Assembly: GCA_020050685.1 (NCBI GenBank)
Contig: JAGVKG010000046.1
Location: 107,963 to 171,962 of the forward strand
DNA: 64,000 nt
Direction: 5' to 3'
DNA from: Candidatus Obscuribacterales bacterium
GTDB lineage: Bacteria > Cyanobacteriota > Vampirovibrionia > Obscuribacterales > Obscuribacteraceae
Position 1 is the first letter of the stretch; the number at the start of each line of letters is the position of its first letter. This document shows positions 55,624 through 64,000 of the stretch, piece by piece. The translations under genes and the position numbers were made by a program. The notes beneath the pieces were generated by a model. The model was not told where the DNA came from, searched no databases, and worked only from the letters and a program-made list of their open reading frames with translations.

Positions 55624-56244
55624 TTATTTTAGGTTAGCACAACTGTCACTTGTCTGAACGTAGTTTTTTCTTAAAAACTCGAGCACTGATCGCCATGCTT
55701 GGCCGCGATGCGAGATTTGATTTTTTTCGTCAGAAGCAAGCTCTGCAGACGTTTTGTCATAATCCGGTAAATAGAAAATCGGATCGTAACCAAAACCGTT
55801 TGTGCCTCTTTCTTCAAAGGCGATTAAACCCGGCCAGCGTGCTTCCGTCGAATAAATTACTTTGCCGTTTTGATCAACTAAAACCATGGCGCAAACAAAG
55901 GCGGCTTGACGTTGTGCAAGCGGTATTTCCTTTACAGCTTGTAACAACTTGGTTCTACGATCGGCATCTGTACCTTCACAATAACGAGCCGAATAAATAC
56001 CTGGTCCGCCGTCTAAAGCGGCAACCGAAATGCCTGAGTCATCAGCTACGGAAAGACAACCAGTGATGTGAGCGCAAGCCTCAGCTTTGATTTGAGCATT
56101 GGCCAAGAACGTTGTGCCTGTTTCTTCCGGGTCGAATGATTCTGGTGCTAAGACTAAATCCAGCCAGTCAATATTTCCAGCAATTTCCTTCAGCTCTTTT
56201 AGCTTACCGGGATTTTGGGTTGCCAAAACCAACTTGAACGCCAT
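55624..56244 (-). CDS. rdgB: XTP/dITP diphosphatase (RdgB/HAM1)
   Basis: Removes non-canonical purine nucleoside triphosphates such as dITP and XTP. LATQNPGKLKELKEI opens the fold; VADDSGISVAALDGGPG and FGYDPIFYLPDYDKT are the nucleotide-binding and metal-site signatures. About 206 residues. ATG 56244 is one codon after a TTG at 56247 and lies next to the rel stop at 56248, so translation is coupled to rel. Confidence 0.92.
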   Translation of the reverse strand: MAFKLVLATQNPGKLKELKEIAGNIDWLDLVLAPESFDPEETGTTFLANAQIKAEACAHITGCLSVADDSGISVAALDGGPGIYSARYCEGTDADRRTKLLQAVKEIPLAQRQAAFVCAMVLVDQNGKVIYSTEARWPGLIAFEERGTNGFGYDPIFYLPDYDKTSAELASDEKNQISHRGQAWRSVLEFLRKNYVQTSDSCANLK

Positions 56245-56247
56245 CAA

Positions 56248-58551
56248 CTACTCTGCCTTCTTGTTCGATTTTGTTGAGCCGCGTTTGGCACCTTTGGCTG
56301 GTTTCGGCAGAGGAGTGACGTTGGAACCTGCTTCGGGTGTTTGTTTGCTGCCATTTGTCTTTTTGCGGTGATCTTGTCTTTGTACTCGTAATACATCGCC
56401 CATCTGTCCGATTGCTGTGCAAACTTTGTTGAGCTGTTCGATGTCCGATACTTCCAGAATTAAATAAATAGTTGCTGTTCTGTCTTCGCGATGAGTTTCT
56501 ACTCTCAGATCGCGCAAGTTGATTTTGCTGTCGGAGATTTTCTTCAAGAGATCCCCGGCAATGCCCATGCGATCAAGACATTCAACTTGAATGGTCGTGG
56601 GATAAGCAGTTTGTCCTGCTCCCGACCAATCCACTTGCATCAATCTATTTTTGTCGATGCTCAATAAGTTGCTGCAGTCTGCTCGGTGAACGGCAATACC
56701 GCTACCGCGAGTCACAATGCCGATAATCTCTTCGCCTGGAACTGGTGAGCAGCACTTGGCCAAATAATGCATTAGGCCGCCGAGGCTGCCCAGTTGACTG
56801 GCTTTTGTCGTACTTGTCGCAGCTGCCGGTAACTCTTTTTTGCTGGCGTTTTCTTCCCGCTCTTGATCTCGTACGCGGTTCACAACTTGGGCAGTCGAGA
56901 GATCGCCGTAACCAACTGCTGCGAGTAAATCATTTGGCTCGCTCAGGTTGAGTTTCTTGCTAATTTCCTTGAATTTGTCTGAGACCAAAAGTTCTTCTAA
57001 TGCTTGCCTGCCAACTTCAGCTTCAAGCATGGCTCGACCTTGAGCAATGTGTTCTTCGCGGTGGTGCTTTTTGAACCATTGACGAATTCTGTTTTTCGCT
57101 TGGTGCGTGGTGGCAAAGGTCAACCAGTCCATGCGAGGATGCGCATTTTTGCTGGTGATAATTTCCACGATGTCACCATTTCGGAGTGGTGTGCTCAAAG
57201 GCATAATCCGGTCGTTTATTCTTGCGCCAATGCAACGGTGACCAACATCGGTGTGAATGCGATAAGCAAAATCAATTGGTGTGGCTGCGGTTGGCAAATC
57301 AAAAACATCGCCGCGCGGACTGAAGACAAAAACTTCATCGGCAAACAAATCCATTTTGACTGTATCAAGATACTCTTGCGCATCTTTCAAATCTTTTTGC
57401 CATTCGACAAGCTGCCTGAGCCAAGCCAGCTTGCGATCGACCATCGAATCAGCCGTTACGGTGTCGCCGGATTCTTTGTAGCGCCAGTGCGCTGCAAAAC
57501 CATATTCTGCCACGTGGTGCATGCGTCGGGTGCGGATTTGAATTTCTACCGGGCGTCCTTTCGGACCAATCACGGCTGTATGCAAAGACTGATAGGAATT
57601 GCCTTTGGGCATAGCAATGTAATCTTTAAAGCGTCCGGGAATTGGTTTGAAAAGCGCGTGCACCATTCCCATTACTTCATAGCAGCGTTGCGTATCCGGG
57701 TCTGCATAAAGCTCGCAATAATTTTTGTCCTCACAGCTTTCGATGATTACACGAATTGCTAGTACATCATAAAGTTCCTCGAAAGATTTGCCCTGGCGCT
57801 TCATCTTTTTCCAGATGCCAAACAAATGTTTTGGCCTGCCGATTATTTCTGCTTTGATATCACGTTCATCAAGCTCGGCTCGTAATTTTGATACCACTTG
57901 TTCAATCAGCGCTTCGCGCTCAGCCCGGCTTTCCTTGACCAATTGTTCAATTTCTTCCAGGTCTTGCGGGTAAAGATACTTGAGACCAAGGTCCTCAAGC
58001 TCCCATTTCATTTGACCGAGACCAAAGCGATTGGCCAGTGGTGCGTAAATTTCTAGAGTTTCTTTGGCGATTTCTTCTTGTTTGTGAGGCGCCTGGAAGT
58101 CAAGCGTGCGCATGTTATGCAGGCGGTCGGCTAACTTGACCAAGACCACGCGCACATCTTCGGAAATTGCCATGATCAGCTTGCGGAAATTCTCTGCCTG
58201 CCGTTCTTCTTTTGAGCTGAAACTAAATTTGCCGAGCTTGGTCACCCCTTCGACAATTTGCCTTACGTCATGACCAAAAATTGCCTCGATTTGGTCGCCC
58301 GATACCTCGCAGTCCTCCAAGACATCATGCAGAAGCCCCGCACAAATGGTTTCCATGTCGGAATTATGCTCGGCCAGAATGGCGGCAACACCGACTGGGT
58401 GGATGATGTAGGGCTCTTCCGATTTGCGGAACTGCCCTTCGTGCGCCTTGTTGGCAAACTCAAAAGCCTTTTCGATAACCGCAAGTTGAGTTGCTGGCCT
58501 TTGTTGCCGGCCTAGTACTTCGAGTAGTGGTTGTTCGATGGGATTTGGCAT
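56248..58551 (-). CDS. rel: RelA/SpoT-family (p)ppGpp synthetase/hydrolase
   Basis: Stringent-response enzyme. The HD hydrolase domain has HPVGVAAILAEH and GLLHDVLEDC; the synthetase domain has RFKDYIAMPKGNSYQSLHT and VEIQIRTRRMHHVAEYG; TGS (DLPTAATPIDFAYRIH) and an ACT end follow. At 767 residues it is bifunctional in appearance. The C-terminal 40 residues are a basic Lys/Pro/Gly tail after the ACT domain, longer than usual. ATG 58551 is used; a TTG three codons upstream is possible. Operon with rdgB. Confidence 0.93.
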   Translation of the reverse strand: MPNPIEQPLLEVLGRQQRPATQLAVIEKAFEFANKAHEGQFRKSEEPYIIHPVGVAAILAEHNSDMETICAGLLHDVLEDCEVSGDQIEAIFGHDVRQIVEGVTKLGKFSFSSKEERQAENFRKLIMAISEDVRVVLVKLADRLHNMRTLDFQAPHKQEEIAKETLEIYAPLANRFGLGQMKWELEDLGLKYLYPQDLEEIEQLVKESRAEREALIEQVVSKLRAELDERDIKAEIIGRPKHLFGIWKKMKRQGKSFEELYDVLAIRVIIESCEDKNYCELYADPDTQRCYEVMGMVHALFKPIPGRFKDYIAMPKGNSYQSLHTAVIGPKGRPVEIQIRTRRMHHVAEYGFAAHWRYKESGDTVTADSMVDRKLAWLRQLVEWQKDLKDAQEYLDTVKMDLFADEVFVFSPRGDVFDLPTAATPIDFAYRIHTDVGHRCIGARINDRIMPLSTPLRNGDIVEIITSKNAHPRMDWLTFATTHQAKNRIRQWFKKHHREEHIAQGRAMLEAEVGRQALEELLVSDKFKEISKKLNLSEPNDLLAAVGYGDLSTAQVVNRVRDQEREENASKKELPAAATSTTKASQLGSLGGLMHYLAKCCSPVPGEEIIGIVTRGSGIAVHRADCSNLLSIDKNRLMQVDWSGAGQTAYPTTIQVECLDRMGIAGDLLKKISDSKINLRDLRVETHREDRTATIYLILEVSDIEQLNKVCTAIGQMGDVLRVQRQDHRKKTNGSKQTPEAGSNVTPLPKPAKGAKRGSTKSNKKAE

Positions 58552-58682
58552 ATTAATCAAGATTATACATTCGCCCCACTCTCATTTTAAGCGTAATTTG
58601 CGCTCCGTGACGAACTGTGTAGCGCCAAGAGCCTCGTGAAAGAGTTGTCGGAGCGCAAAAATTCCGGATTGCCAAACCCGTC

Positions 58683-59759
58683 TTAGGCAATTGCTGGAAT
58701 TGCCCCGAGCCATTTTGTCTCAAGACCGATGTAATAAATGGGCAAGTTGTCTATGGCTAGTTCACTTAAGCGGACGGCGTCTTTCTCTGTCGTCACTATG
58801 CATTCGGCTTGTCTTTGCGCCAGACTTTGGCCGATGGTGTCTATGTCTTGTTGGCTATACCAGTGGTGATCGCCGAAGGCATGTCTTTGCACAAGTTGGC
58901 AGCCTGCCGTCTCAAGCATGTCAAAAAATGGCTCGGGCTTGGCTATGCCGCAAACGCCAATCACCTTTTTGCCTTTGAGGCTGAAAAGCTCTGCTTTGTC
59001 TTGCGGATGATTATTGTTTGACTGGCTTTCAATTTTGACTAAAGCATTTGCTTGGAACTGGCATTGAGTAATTTTTGCTTGTGGTGCATATTTGCTGATT
59101 GTCTTTTTCAGAGAATCGAGCTTGGCCTGATCGTAGTTTGCTGGGACTTTGCTGATGATAATAATATCGGCACGCGAAAGAGCGCTAAGCGATTCGCGCA
59201 AACGACCCGCCGGCAAAAGTGCATCATTTTCCGGATTGTCGTTGTAGTCGATCAGGACAATATCTTGATCGCGGCTTAATCGCCAATGTTGAAAGCCATC
59301 ATCAAGCAAAATGGTGTTACAACCATATTTTTCGCAGGCAAGTGTGGCTGCCTGCACGCGGGAAGATGAAACAATTACGCAAGCACCCGGTACATTTTTT
59401 GCCATCATGAAAGGCTCGTCGCCGGCATCCGAGCAATTGGCCAAAATCTTTTGCCCATCGCTTACAACCAGACAAGCATCTTTTGAGCGGCGGCGATAGC
59501 CACGGCTGACGATAGCCACTCTTCGACCGCCCTCGATAAGACGCTTGGCTAGATTGATTGTTACCGGTGTTTTGCCTGTGCCACCACAGGTAATATTACC
59601 AATTGAGATGACCTGAGCGGCAACTTTTTCGCGTTTCAATATGCCGGAATCATAGGACAGGCTGCGCGCCTGTAGTCCTAAATTGTAAAATCCGGATGCA
59701 GGCAAAAGAAAGCTGCGTGCTAACTTGTCTTGAACTGTTCGCGGATTTCCCCAGCTCAT
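58683..59759 (-). CDS. lpxK: Tetraacyldisaccharide 4'-kinase
   Basis: Phosphorylates the lipid A precursor at the 4' position on the inner-membrane face. GNITCGGTGKTPVT is the P-loop (Walker A at about 59-66), and ILLDDGFQHWRLSRD is the conserved active-site segment. A hydrophobic N-terminal helix and basic face fit membrane association. At 358 residues it is the usual size. ATG overlaps the waaA stop by 1 nt (TAATG), so the two are translationally coupled. Confidence 0.92.
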   Translation of the reverse strand: MSWGNPRTVQDKLARSFLLPASGFYNLGLQARSLSYDSGILKREKVAAQVISIGNITCGGTGKTPVTINLAKRLIEGGRRVAIVSRGYRRRSKDACLVVSDGQKILANCSDAGDEPFMMAKNVPGACVIVSSSRVQAATLACEKYGCNTILLDDGFQHWRLSRDQDIVLIDYNDNPENDALLPAGRLRESLSALSRADIIIISKVPANYDQAKLDSLKKTISKYAPQAKITQCQFQANALVKIESQSNNNHPQDKAELFSLKGKKVIGVCGIAKPEPFFDMLETAGCQLVQRHAFGDHHWYSQQDIDTIGQSLAQRQAECIVTTEKDAVRLSELAIDNLPIYYIGLETKWLGAIPAIA

Positions 59760-61126
59760 TAATGCCGCTCCAGGATTTTTTCTGATGTTGCCGACTCTGA
59801 TTTTTCCGACATCGCTGCTACTCGTTCACCACCAATTGCCGAATCTAATATCTTCAGTGTACGACTAACTGCACCTTGGCTCTCGTCGATATAGGCTCTG
59901 CCAGCTTGGCCGATTGTCTTGCGTTTGTCCGGCAGACTAATCAATTCGCGTATTGTTGCAGCAATTTCTACTTCGTCTTTGACAATCAGAAGAGCATTTC
60001 TTTCTTGAAGATTGCGGGCGGTGTCACGAGTCTTGTGCAAAGATGGGCCGCAAATCACTGGCACTTCGTACATGAAAGGCTCGAGCAAATTGTGTCCACC
60101 AGGTTTGGTGTTGATTGTGCCGCCAACAAAGGCTATGGTGGCAAGTCCATAATGGCGCGCCAGTTGACCGATGGTATCAAGCAAGAACACATCGGGCTCT
60201 GTCTCGAAATATTCTTGACGAGAATAAGCCCGTGTTCGATAACCTTGAGACGCAATCAATTGTGCCACTTTATCAAAACGCTCAGGATGCCTTGGCGCTA
60301 TGATAAGTTTTAGTTTTGACTTTAGTTCCAGATCTTGTTCCTGCAAAATCTTGAAGGCTTTGAGAAGGGCAATTTCTTCTTGGTCATGCGTCGAGCCACC
60401 GACAATCACGATGTCATCGTTTTTTAAATGCAAGCTGGCTCGCAACTCGACAATTTCTCTTTCGCTCATTCTTTTCATGCCATCAATTTTTAAATTGCCG
60501 ACCGCCACTATCTCTGGTGCCGGTCTTTTCGATGATATGTCGGTCAATTCGGCAAAGCGATTTACTTCTGTCGGGTTCTGGCAAACAATTGTTGTAAATG
60601 CTCGCATTACCGGGCCGAAGAAAAGCTTGAATCGTGTGTAAAAGGCAAACGATTTTGGTGATATGCGCGCATTGACCATAATCACAGGTATCTGTCTCTT
60701 GTTACATTCGTGCATGAAGCCCGGCCATCTTTCTGTCTCCACAATCACAACACAAGTTGGATTGATGGCAAGTAAATAGGCATTGTGCACCCAAGGAAGA
60801 TCAAGCGGGAAATAAAAGACTTTTGCCCAAGTACTTATCTTTTGCATTGCTTGTTTCTGGCCGGTGGCTGTCGTTGTCGATAAGTAAATCGAATATTCAG
60901 GATGACGAGCGCGAAATTGTTCGACTAAAGGTAAAACCGCATTGAACTCACCAACTGAGACGGCGTGAAACCAAATTGATTTAGCTTTGTTTGGGCTGCG
61001 CTGATCCAAGCCCTTTGGCACGGCACCAAGCTTTTCGCCAATTCCGGCACGGCACTTGGGAATCAAAAGCAGAAATGGTCCTGCCGAGATGAGAACAATG
61101 ATCACTAGGGTGTAATAAAGAAACAC
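59759..61126 (-). CDS. waaA: 3-deoxy-D-manno-octulosonic acid (Kdo) transferase
   Basis: Adds Kdo to lipid A, linking core sugars to the membrane anchor. An N-terminal membrane helix (LVIIVLISAGPFLLLIP) is followed by a GT-B fold with IWFHAVSVGEFNAVLPLV, a VMVNARISPKSF segment and FVGGTINTKPGGHNLLEP, the donor-binding motif. Length 455 residues. It lies 84 nt after priA and overlaps lpxK. With lpxK it shows that the organism makes lipopolysaccharide. Confidence 0.92.
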   Translation of the reverse strand: MFLYYTLVIIVLISAGPFLLLIPKCRAGIGEKLGAVPKGLDQRSPNKAKSIWFHAVSVGEFNAVLPLVEQFRARHPEYSIYLSTTTATGQKQAMQKISTWAKVFYFPLDLPWVHNAYLLAINPTCVVIVETERWPGFMHECNKRQIPVIMVNARISPKSFAFYTRFKLFFGPVMRAFTTIVCQNPTEVNRFAELTDISSKRPAPEIVAVGNLKIDGMKRMSEREIVELRASLHLKNDDIVIVGGSTHDQEEIALLKAFKILQEQDLELKSKLKLIIAPRHPERFDKVAQLIASQGYRTRAYSRQEYFETEPDVFLLDTIGQLARHYGLATIAFVGGTINTKPGGHNLLEPFMYEVPVICGPSLHKTRDTARNLQERNALLIVKDEVEIAATIRELISLPDKRKTIGQAGRAYIDESQGAVSRTLKILDSAIGGERVAAMSEKSESATSEKILERH

Positions 61127-61209
61127 GGAAGATATCTCAAAAGAAAGTTGATTTTACCTTATTAACTATAATTGCCCAAGACAACTGCCTTAAACAAAGC
61201 TCAGCAAGC

Positions 61210-63849
61210 CTAGGCAAAGTCCAGCGGATCGACATCAAGAGCCAGGCGCACGGGTTCTTTTATCGGTAGGTGGCGAATGTAGCTGACAATTGTTTGACGC
61301 GATTGGTCACCGGCCAAATTTTTGATGATGATTTGATAACGAGTCTTGCCCTGCAGCTTTTCAATTAAACAAGGAGCTGGACCAAGAATGCTAATTGTTG
61401 ATTCTGACGTCTGGTTTTCCAAAAGATTAGCCAGACTTTCCGCTAAGCGATCAGAAAATGATTCAACTACCTCTTGATCCTCACCGGAAATCACTAGGCG
61501 AATCAACTGGGCAAAAGGCGGGTATTGCAGCTCTTGCCGCCCCTGAATTTCGCCTGCATAAAAATTTGGATAATCATGCTTTTGTGCCAGGCTCAAGGCC
61601 GGAATTTCCGGATTGTAAGTTTGCAAAATCACAGAGCCTGGTTTGTCACCGCGACCGGCACGACCGGCCACCTGTGTCAGCAATTGAAATCCACGTTCCA
61701 TGGTGCGGTAATCGGGTAAGTTGAAAGCGGAATCGGCAGACAGAACACCAACCAAAGTTACTCCGTGAATGTCCAATCCTTTGGCGATCATTTGTGTGCC
61801 AATTAGGATATCGGCAAGGCCCGCGGCAAAATCTTTCAAGACGGTTTCAAATGCACCACGGCGTGAAGTTACGTCACTGTCCAGACGCAAAACTCGGGCA
61901 TCAGGAAACAGTTCTCTGACATCTTCTTCGACCTTCTGTGTGCCCAAACCAAAGTGCTTGAGATAAGGACTTTCGCAAGCTGGGCAAATGTGAGTTTCGC
62001 CGGTGGTGAAATTACAATGGTGACAGCGATAGTAGCCGAGTTTTTTCGTGCTGGGCAGATTGGTTTGTGCCGGTCTTGCCTCCGGGCTCCAGGATGGCTG
62101 GTGATAAACAAGACAGACGGAGCAGTTGCGGCATTTCATTACATGACCGCAAGCACGACAAAATATATGGTTGGCATAACCGCGGCGGTTCATCAAAAGA
62201 ATAACTTGCTCTTTTGCCGCCAGGCGTTTTTCCAAAGCATGGAGCAGTAAACGAGAAAAGATTGAGCGATTACCTTCGGCAAATTCATCGCGCATGTCGA
62301 CAATTTTTACTTCCGGCATTTCTTGTTTGAAGACGCGCTCCGGCAGCTCGAGAATGCGCTTGTCTTTTTCTGCTTGAAAGTATGTTTGGCAATCCGGTGT
62401 TGCCGATCCCAAAAGCACCAGGCAAGAAAGTCTTCTGGCCTTTTCCATGGCTAGAGTTTTAGCATGATAACGTGGCGCCGGACTCGATTGCTTGTAGCTG
62501 CCATCGTGTTCCTCATCGCAGATAATCAAGCCTAAATCCGGCATATTAACGAGAATGGCCGAGCGTGCGCCAAGCAGCACTTTCACATCACCGGCTCGCA
62601 AACGTCGCCAAGTATCAAAGCGTTCTCCTTGCGATAAGGCCGAATGCCAAATTGCTACTTGCGAGCCAAATCGATTTTTTAAGCGCTTGGCCAATTGCGG
62701 TGTCAAACTGATTTCCGGCACTAATAAAAGTGCCGTCCGCCCCATTTGCAATGTCTCTTCTATTAGACGCAAATAGATTTCGGTCTTACCGGATCCGGTC
62801 ACACCATGCAAGAGCCAAGGACTGACGCTCTCTGCATAATCTTGTTTGATAGTTTCTTTTAGATCTTCCGATAAGACTCTCAGTACACGCGCTTGGTGAT
62901 CTGTTAGACTCGGCCTGGCGTCGCCGCCATTTTCTTCTTGATAGTATTCATGTTTAGTCAGCGAATCGCGCACCACTTCTTGTTGTGCGGTTGACAAAAT
63001 TCCTTGGGCGCACATCTTGTTAATGGTGGCATATGTGGTGCCAGCCTTTTCCACAAGTTGGCTTGTGCTGATTATGCCGCCAGCTTGCTGAATGCAAGCA
63101 ATTATTTCTTTTTGTCGCGCGCCAACTGGTTCTGAGCCGGTCCAAATTACGCAATTAACCACTTTTGCTTGTGTGGAATTGGTTTGTTCGGTGTAAATAT
63201 TGATTTGTTCGGCATTGCGCAAGGCTGTTAGGGCTTTGTAAAAATCTCCGCCTTTGATCTTTGCCTTTTGTTTCAACGCCGATAGCGAAAGCGACTTGCT
63301 TTTGGCTTGCTTCAAGGCATTGAGAATTTGTGCTTGCGCATAATTGCTTGTTTGGTAACCAAAGCCTTGGTCCCGTTCACCAAGGACTCTTAACTCGACG
63401 CGGCGTTTCAAACGCATGGAAAAATCAGCCGGCACCGCCGCCTGAATTACCTGCGAAAGCGTCGAGCCATAAAACTCAGCGATCCAATAGAGAAAGTCGA
63501 TGTAATTGCGATCGTAAAGTGGGTCCGGTTCAAGTATTTCCAAAATGTCTTTGATTGATACCGCATCGGACTCCACGCGTTCTTTCAAGCCGACCACATA
63601 GCCGCCAACTTGCTGCGGACCAAAGGGCACAAGCACTTGCGAGCCAATAAAAGTTTGGTCTTTGAGAAAGCCAGGAATGCGATAAGTGAAAAGCTTGTCA
63701 CCAAGTCCTTGCGCCTGTATATCGACGACAATATCGGCAAAAACTTGGCAACTGTCCGACAATGGCTGACTCCACAAAGGTTTGATGTTCGCCGGCGGAC
63801 AATAAGTCTGCCGCAAAGTCGCATAACTTGAACGTAGATATATTGGCAT
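61210..63849 (-). CDS. priA: Primosomal protein N' (replication restart helicase)
   Basis: A 3'-5' helicase that restarts replication at stalled forks. Order: DNA-binding N terminus, a long winged-helix-like region, then the ATPase: Walker A GVTGSGKTE, DEEH in ICDEEHDGSYKQ, IAKGLDIHGVTLVGV and QVAGRAGRG. A zinc domain between the ATPase lobes has paired Cys (CRACGH, CRNCSVC, CHHC, CPAC). 879 residues is longer than E. coli PriA (732) because of N-terminal insertions. GGAG is 6 nt before ATG 63849. The first of the minus-strand operon running to rdgB. Confidence 0.93.
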   Translation of the reverse strand: MPIYLRSSYATLRQTYCPPANIKPLWSQPLSDSCQVFADIVVDIQAQGLGDKLFTYRIPGFLKDQTFIGSQVLVPFGPQQVGGYVVGLKERVESDAVSIKDILEILEPDPLYDRNYIDFLYWIAEFYGSTLSQVIQAAVPADFSMRLKRRVELRVLGERDQGFGYQTSNYAQAQILNALKQAKSKSLSLSALKQKAKIKGGDFYKALTALRNAEQINIYTEQTNSTQAKVVNCVIWTGSEPVGARQKEIIACIQQAGGIISTSQLVEKAGTTYATINKMCAQGILSTAQQEVVRDSLTKHEYYQEENGGDARPSLTDHQARVLRVLSEDLKETIKQDYAESVSPWLLHGVTGSGKTEIYLRLIEETLQMGRTALLLVPEISLTPQLAKRLKNRFGSQVAIWHSALSQGERFDTWRRLRAGDVKVLLGARSAILVNMPDLGLIICDEEHDGSYKQSSPAPRYHAKTLAMEKARRLSCLVLLGSATPDCQTYFQAEKDKRILELPERVFKQEMPEVKIVDMRDEFAEGNRSIFSRLLLHALEKRLAAKEQVILLMNRRGYANHIFCRACGHVMKCRNCSVCLVYHQPSWSPEARPAQTNLPSTKKLGYYRCHHCNFTTGETHICPACESPYLKHFGLGTQKVEEDVRELFPDARVLRLDSDVTSRRGAFETVLKDFAAGLADILIGTQMIAKGLDIHGVTLVGVLSADSAFNLPDYRTMERGFQLLTQVAGRAGRGDKPGSVILQTYNPEIPALSLAQKHDYPNFYAGEIQGRQELQYPPFAQLIRLVISGEDQEVVESFSDRLAESLANLLENQTSESTISILGPAPCLIEKLQGKTRYQIIIKNLAGDQSRQTIVSYIRHLPIKEPVRLALDVDPLDFA

Positions 63850-63937
63850 AGTTATCTCCTAAATGGAAACAAGCTTCCAATTAATAAGACGGAGAAGCTG
63901 CCAAAAAGTTCAAGTGCGCCACGTTAAATCGTGACAA

Positions 63938-63956
63938 GGAGGAGTAATTAATGTAA
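63938..63956 (+). promoter_or_regulatory. Strong ribosome site followed by ATG-TAA
   Basis: AGGAGG (63938-63943) is followed after 7 nt by ATG TAA (63951-63956), a start codon directly followed by a stop. No longer frame opens near it before the right edge. It may be a minimal leader ORF for a gene beyond the window or a coincidence. Confidence 0.3.
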
Positions 63957-64000
63957 GACGAAACCTTGTAAAGCAGCCCAGCAGGGTTGTGACGTTGAGC

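Overview
The window looks like ordinary chromosome from a diderm (Gram-negative-type) bacterium of moderate GC content. The envelope evidence is a lipid A kinase (lpxK), a Kdo transferase (waaA/kdtA), a BBP2-type outer-membrane porin and several secreted PDZ, TPR and TonB-C-like proteins. Menaquinone chemistry is of the futalosine type (an mqnE-like radical SAM enzyme), and HflX carries the long N-terminal region often seen in cyanobacteria. Together with a zinc-ribbon Ser/Thr kinase and a pseudokinase/GGDEF fusion, this suggests a non-photosynthetic relative of cyanobacteria (Vampirovibrionia/Melainabacteria, Obscuribacter-like). That placement is inference. No rRNA, tRNA, CRISPR array, prophage or intact insertion sequence was seen.

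Layout. 1-3246: a three-gene phospho-signalling module, with a membrane-anchored kinase (cut by the left edge) divergent from a vWA protein and a PP2C phosphatase. 3370-5983: MFS exporter and HtrA protease, followed by a nested palindrome cluster. 6178-9986 (minus): ribF, recF and a zinc-ribbon Ser/Thr kinase, divergent from gyrB and a CDP-alcohol phosphatidyltransferase gene (10274-12914). 12975-16077 (minus): a large hydrophilic unknown and a persulfide dioxygenase/rhodanese protein. 16250-20077: a small secreted protein ended by a strong terminator, then three type IV pilin-like genes, the last with a DUF7305-like S-G-N repeat region. 20114-29526 (minus): a large SF2 helicase, then CNNM/CorC-ksgA-ispE-nth as one operon, then surE and a DUF4013-like membrane protein.

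29641-37918: a Clp-N-only protein, an XRE/zinc-ribbon regulator, a degenerate GGDEF-pseudokinase fusion overlapping a NurA-domain gene, mqnE, a TPR-PDZ protein, and dprA, whose true start is non-canonical. 37933-47943: YHYH protein and tatD, a TonB-C-like protein, glcD, a secreted Cys-phosphatase, an AI-2E family exporter, hflX, a SulP transporter and a universal stress protein. 47940-55526: a C-terminal processing protease, a UbiD decarboxylase with a large low-complexity insert, an APC permease, a porin and a DJ-1/PfpI protein. 55624-63849 (minus): priA-waaA-lpxK-rel-rdgB, linking replication restart, LPS core synthesis, the stringent response and nucleotide-pool cleaning.

The most noteworthy points are: the kinase/vWA/PP2C triad; a family of GC-rich palindromes used once as a terminator, once at the nth stop and once inside ksgA, where it is translated; the non-ATG start of dprA; a 13-bp element shared by the upstream regions of dprA and a pilin gene; extra inserts in KsgA and UbiD; and the nested palindromes at 6029-6089.
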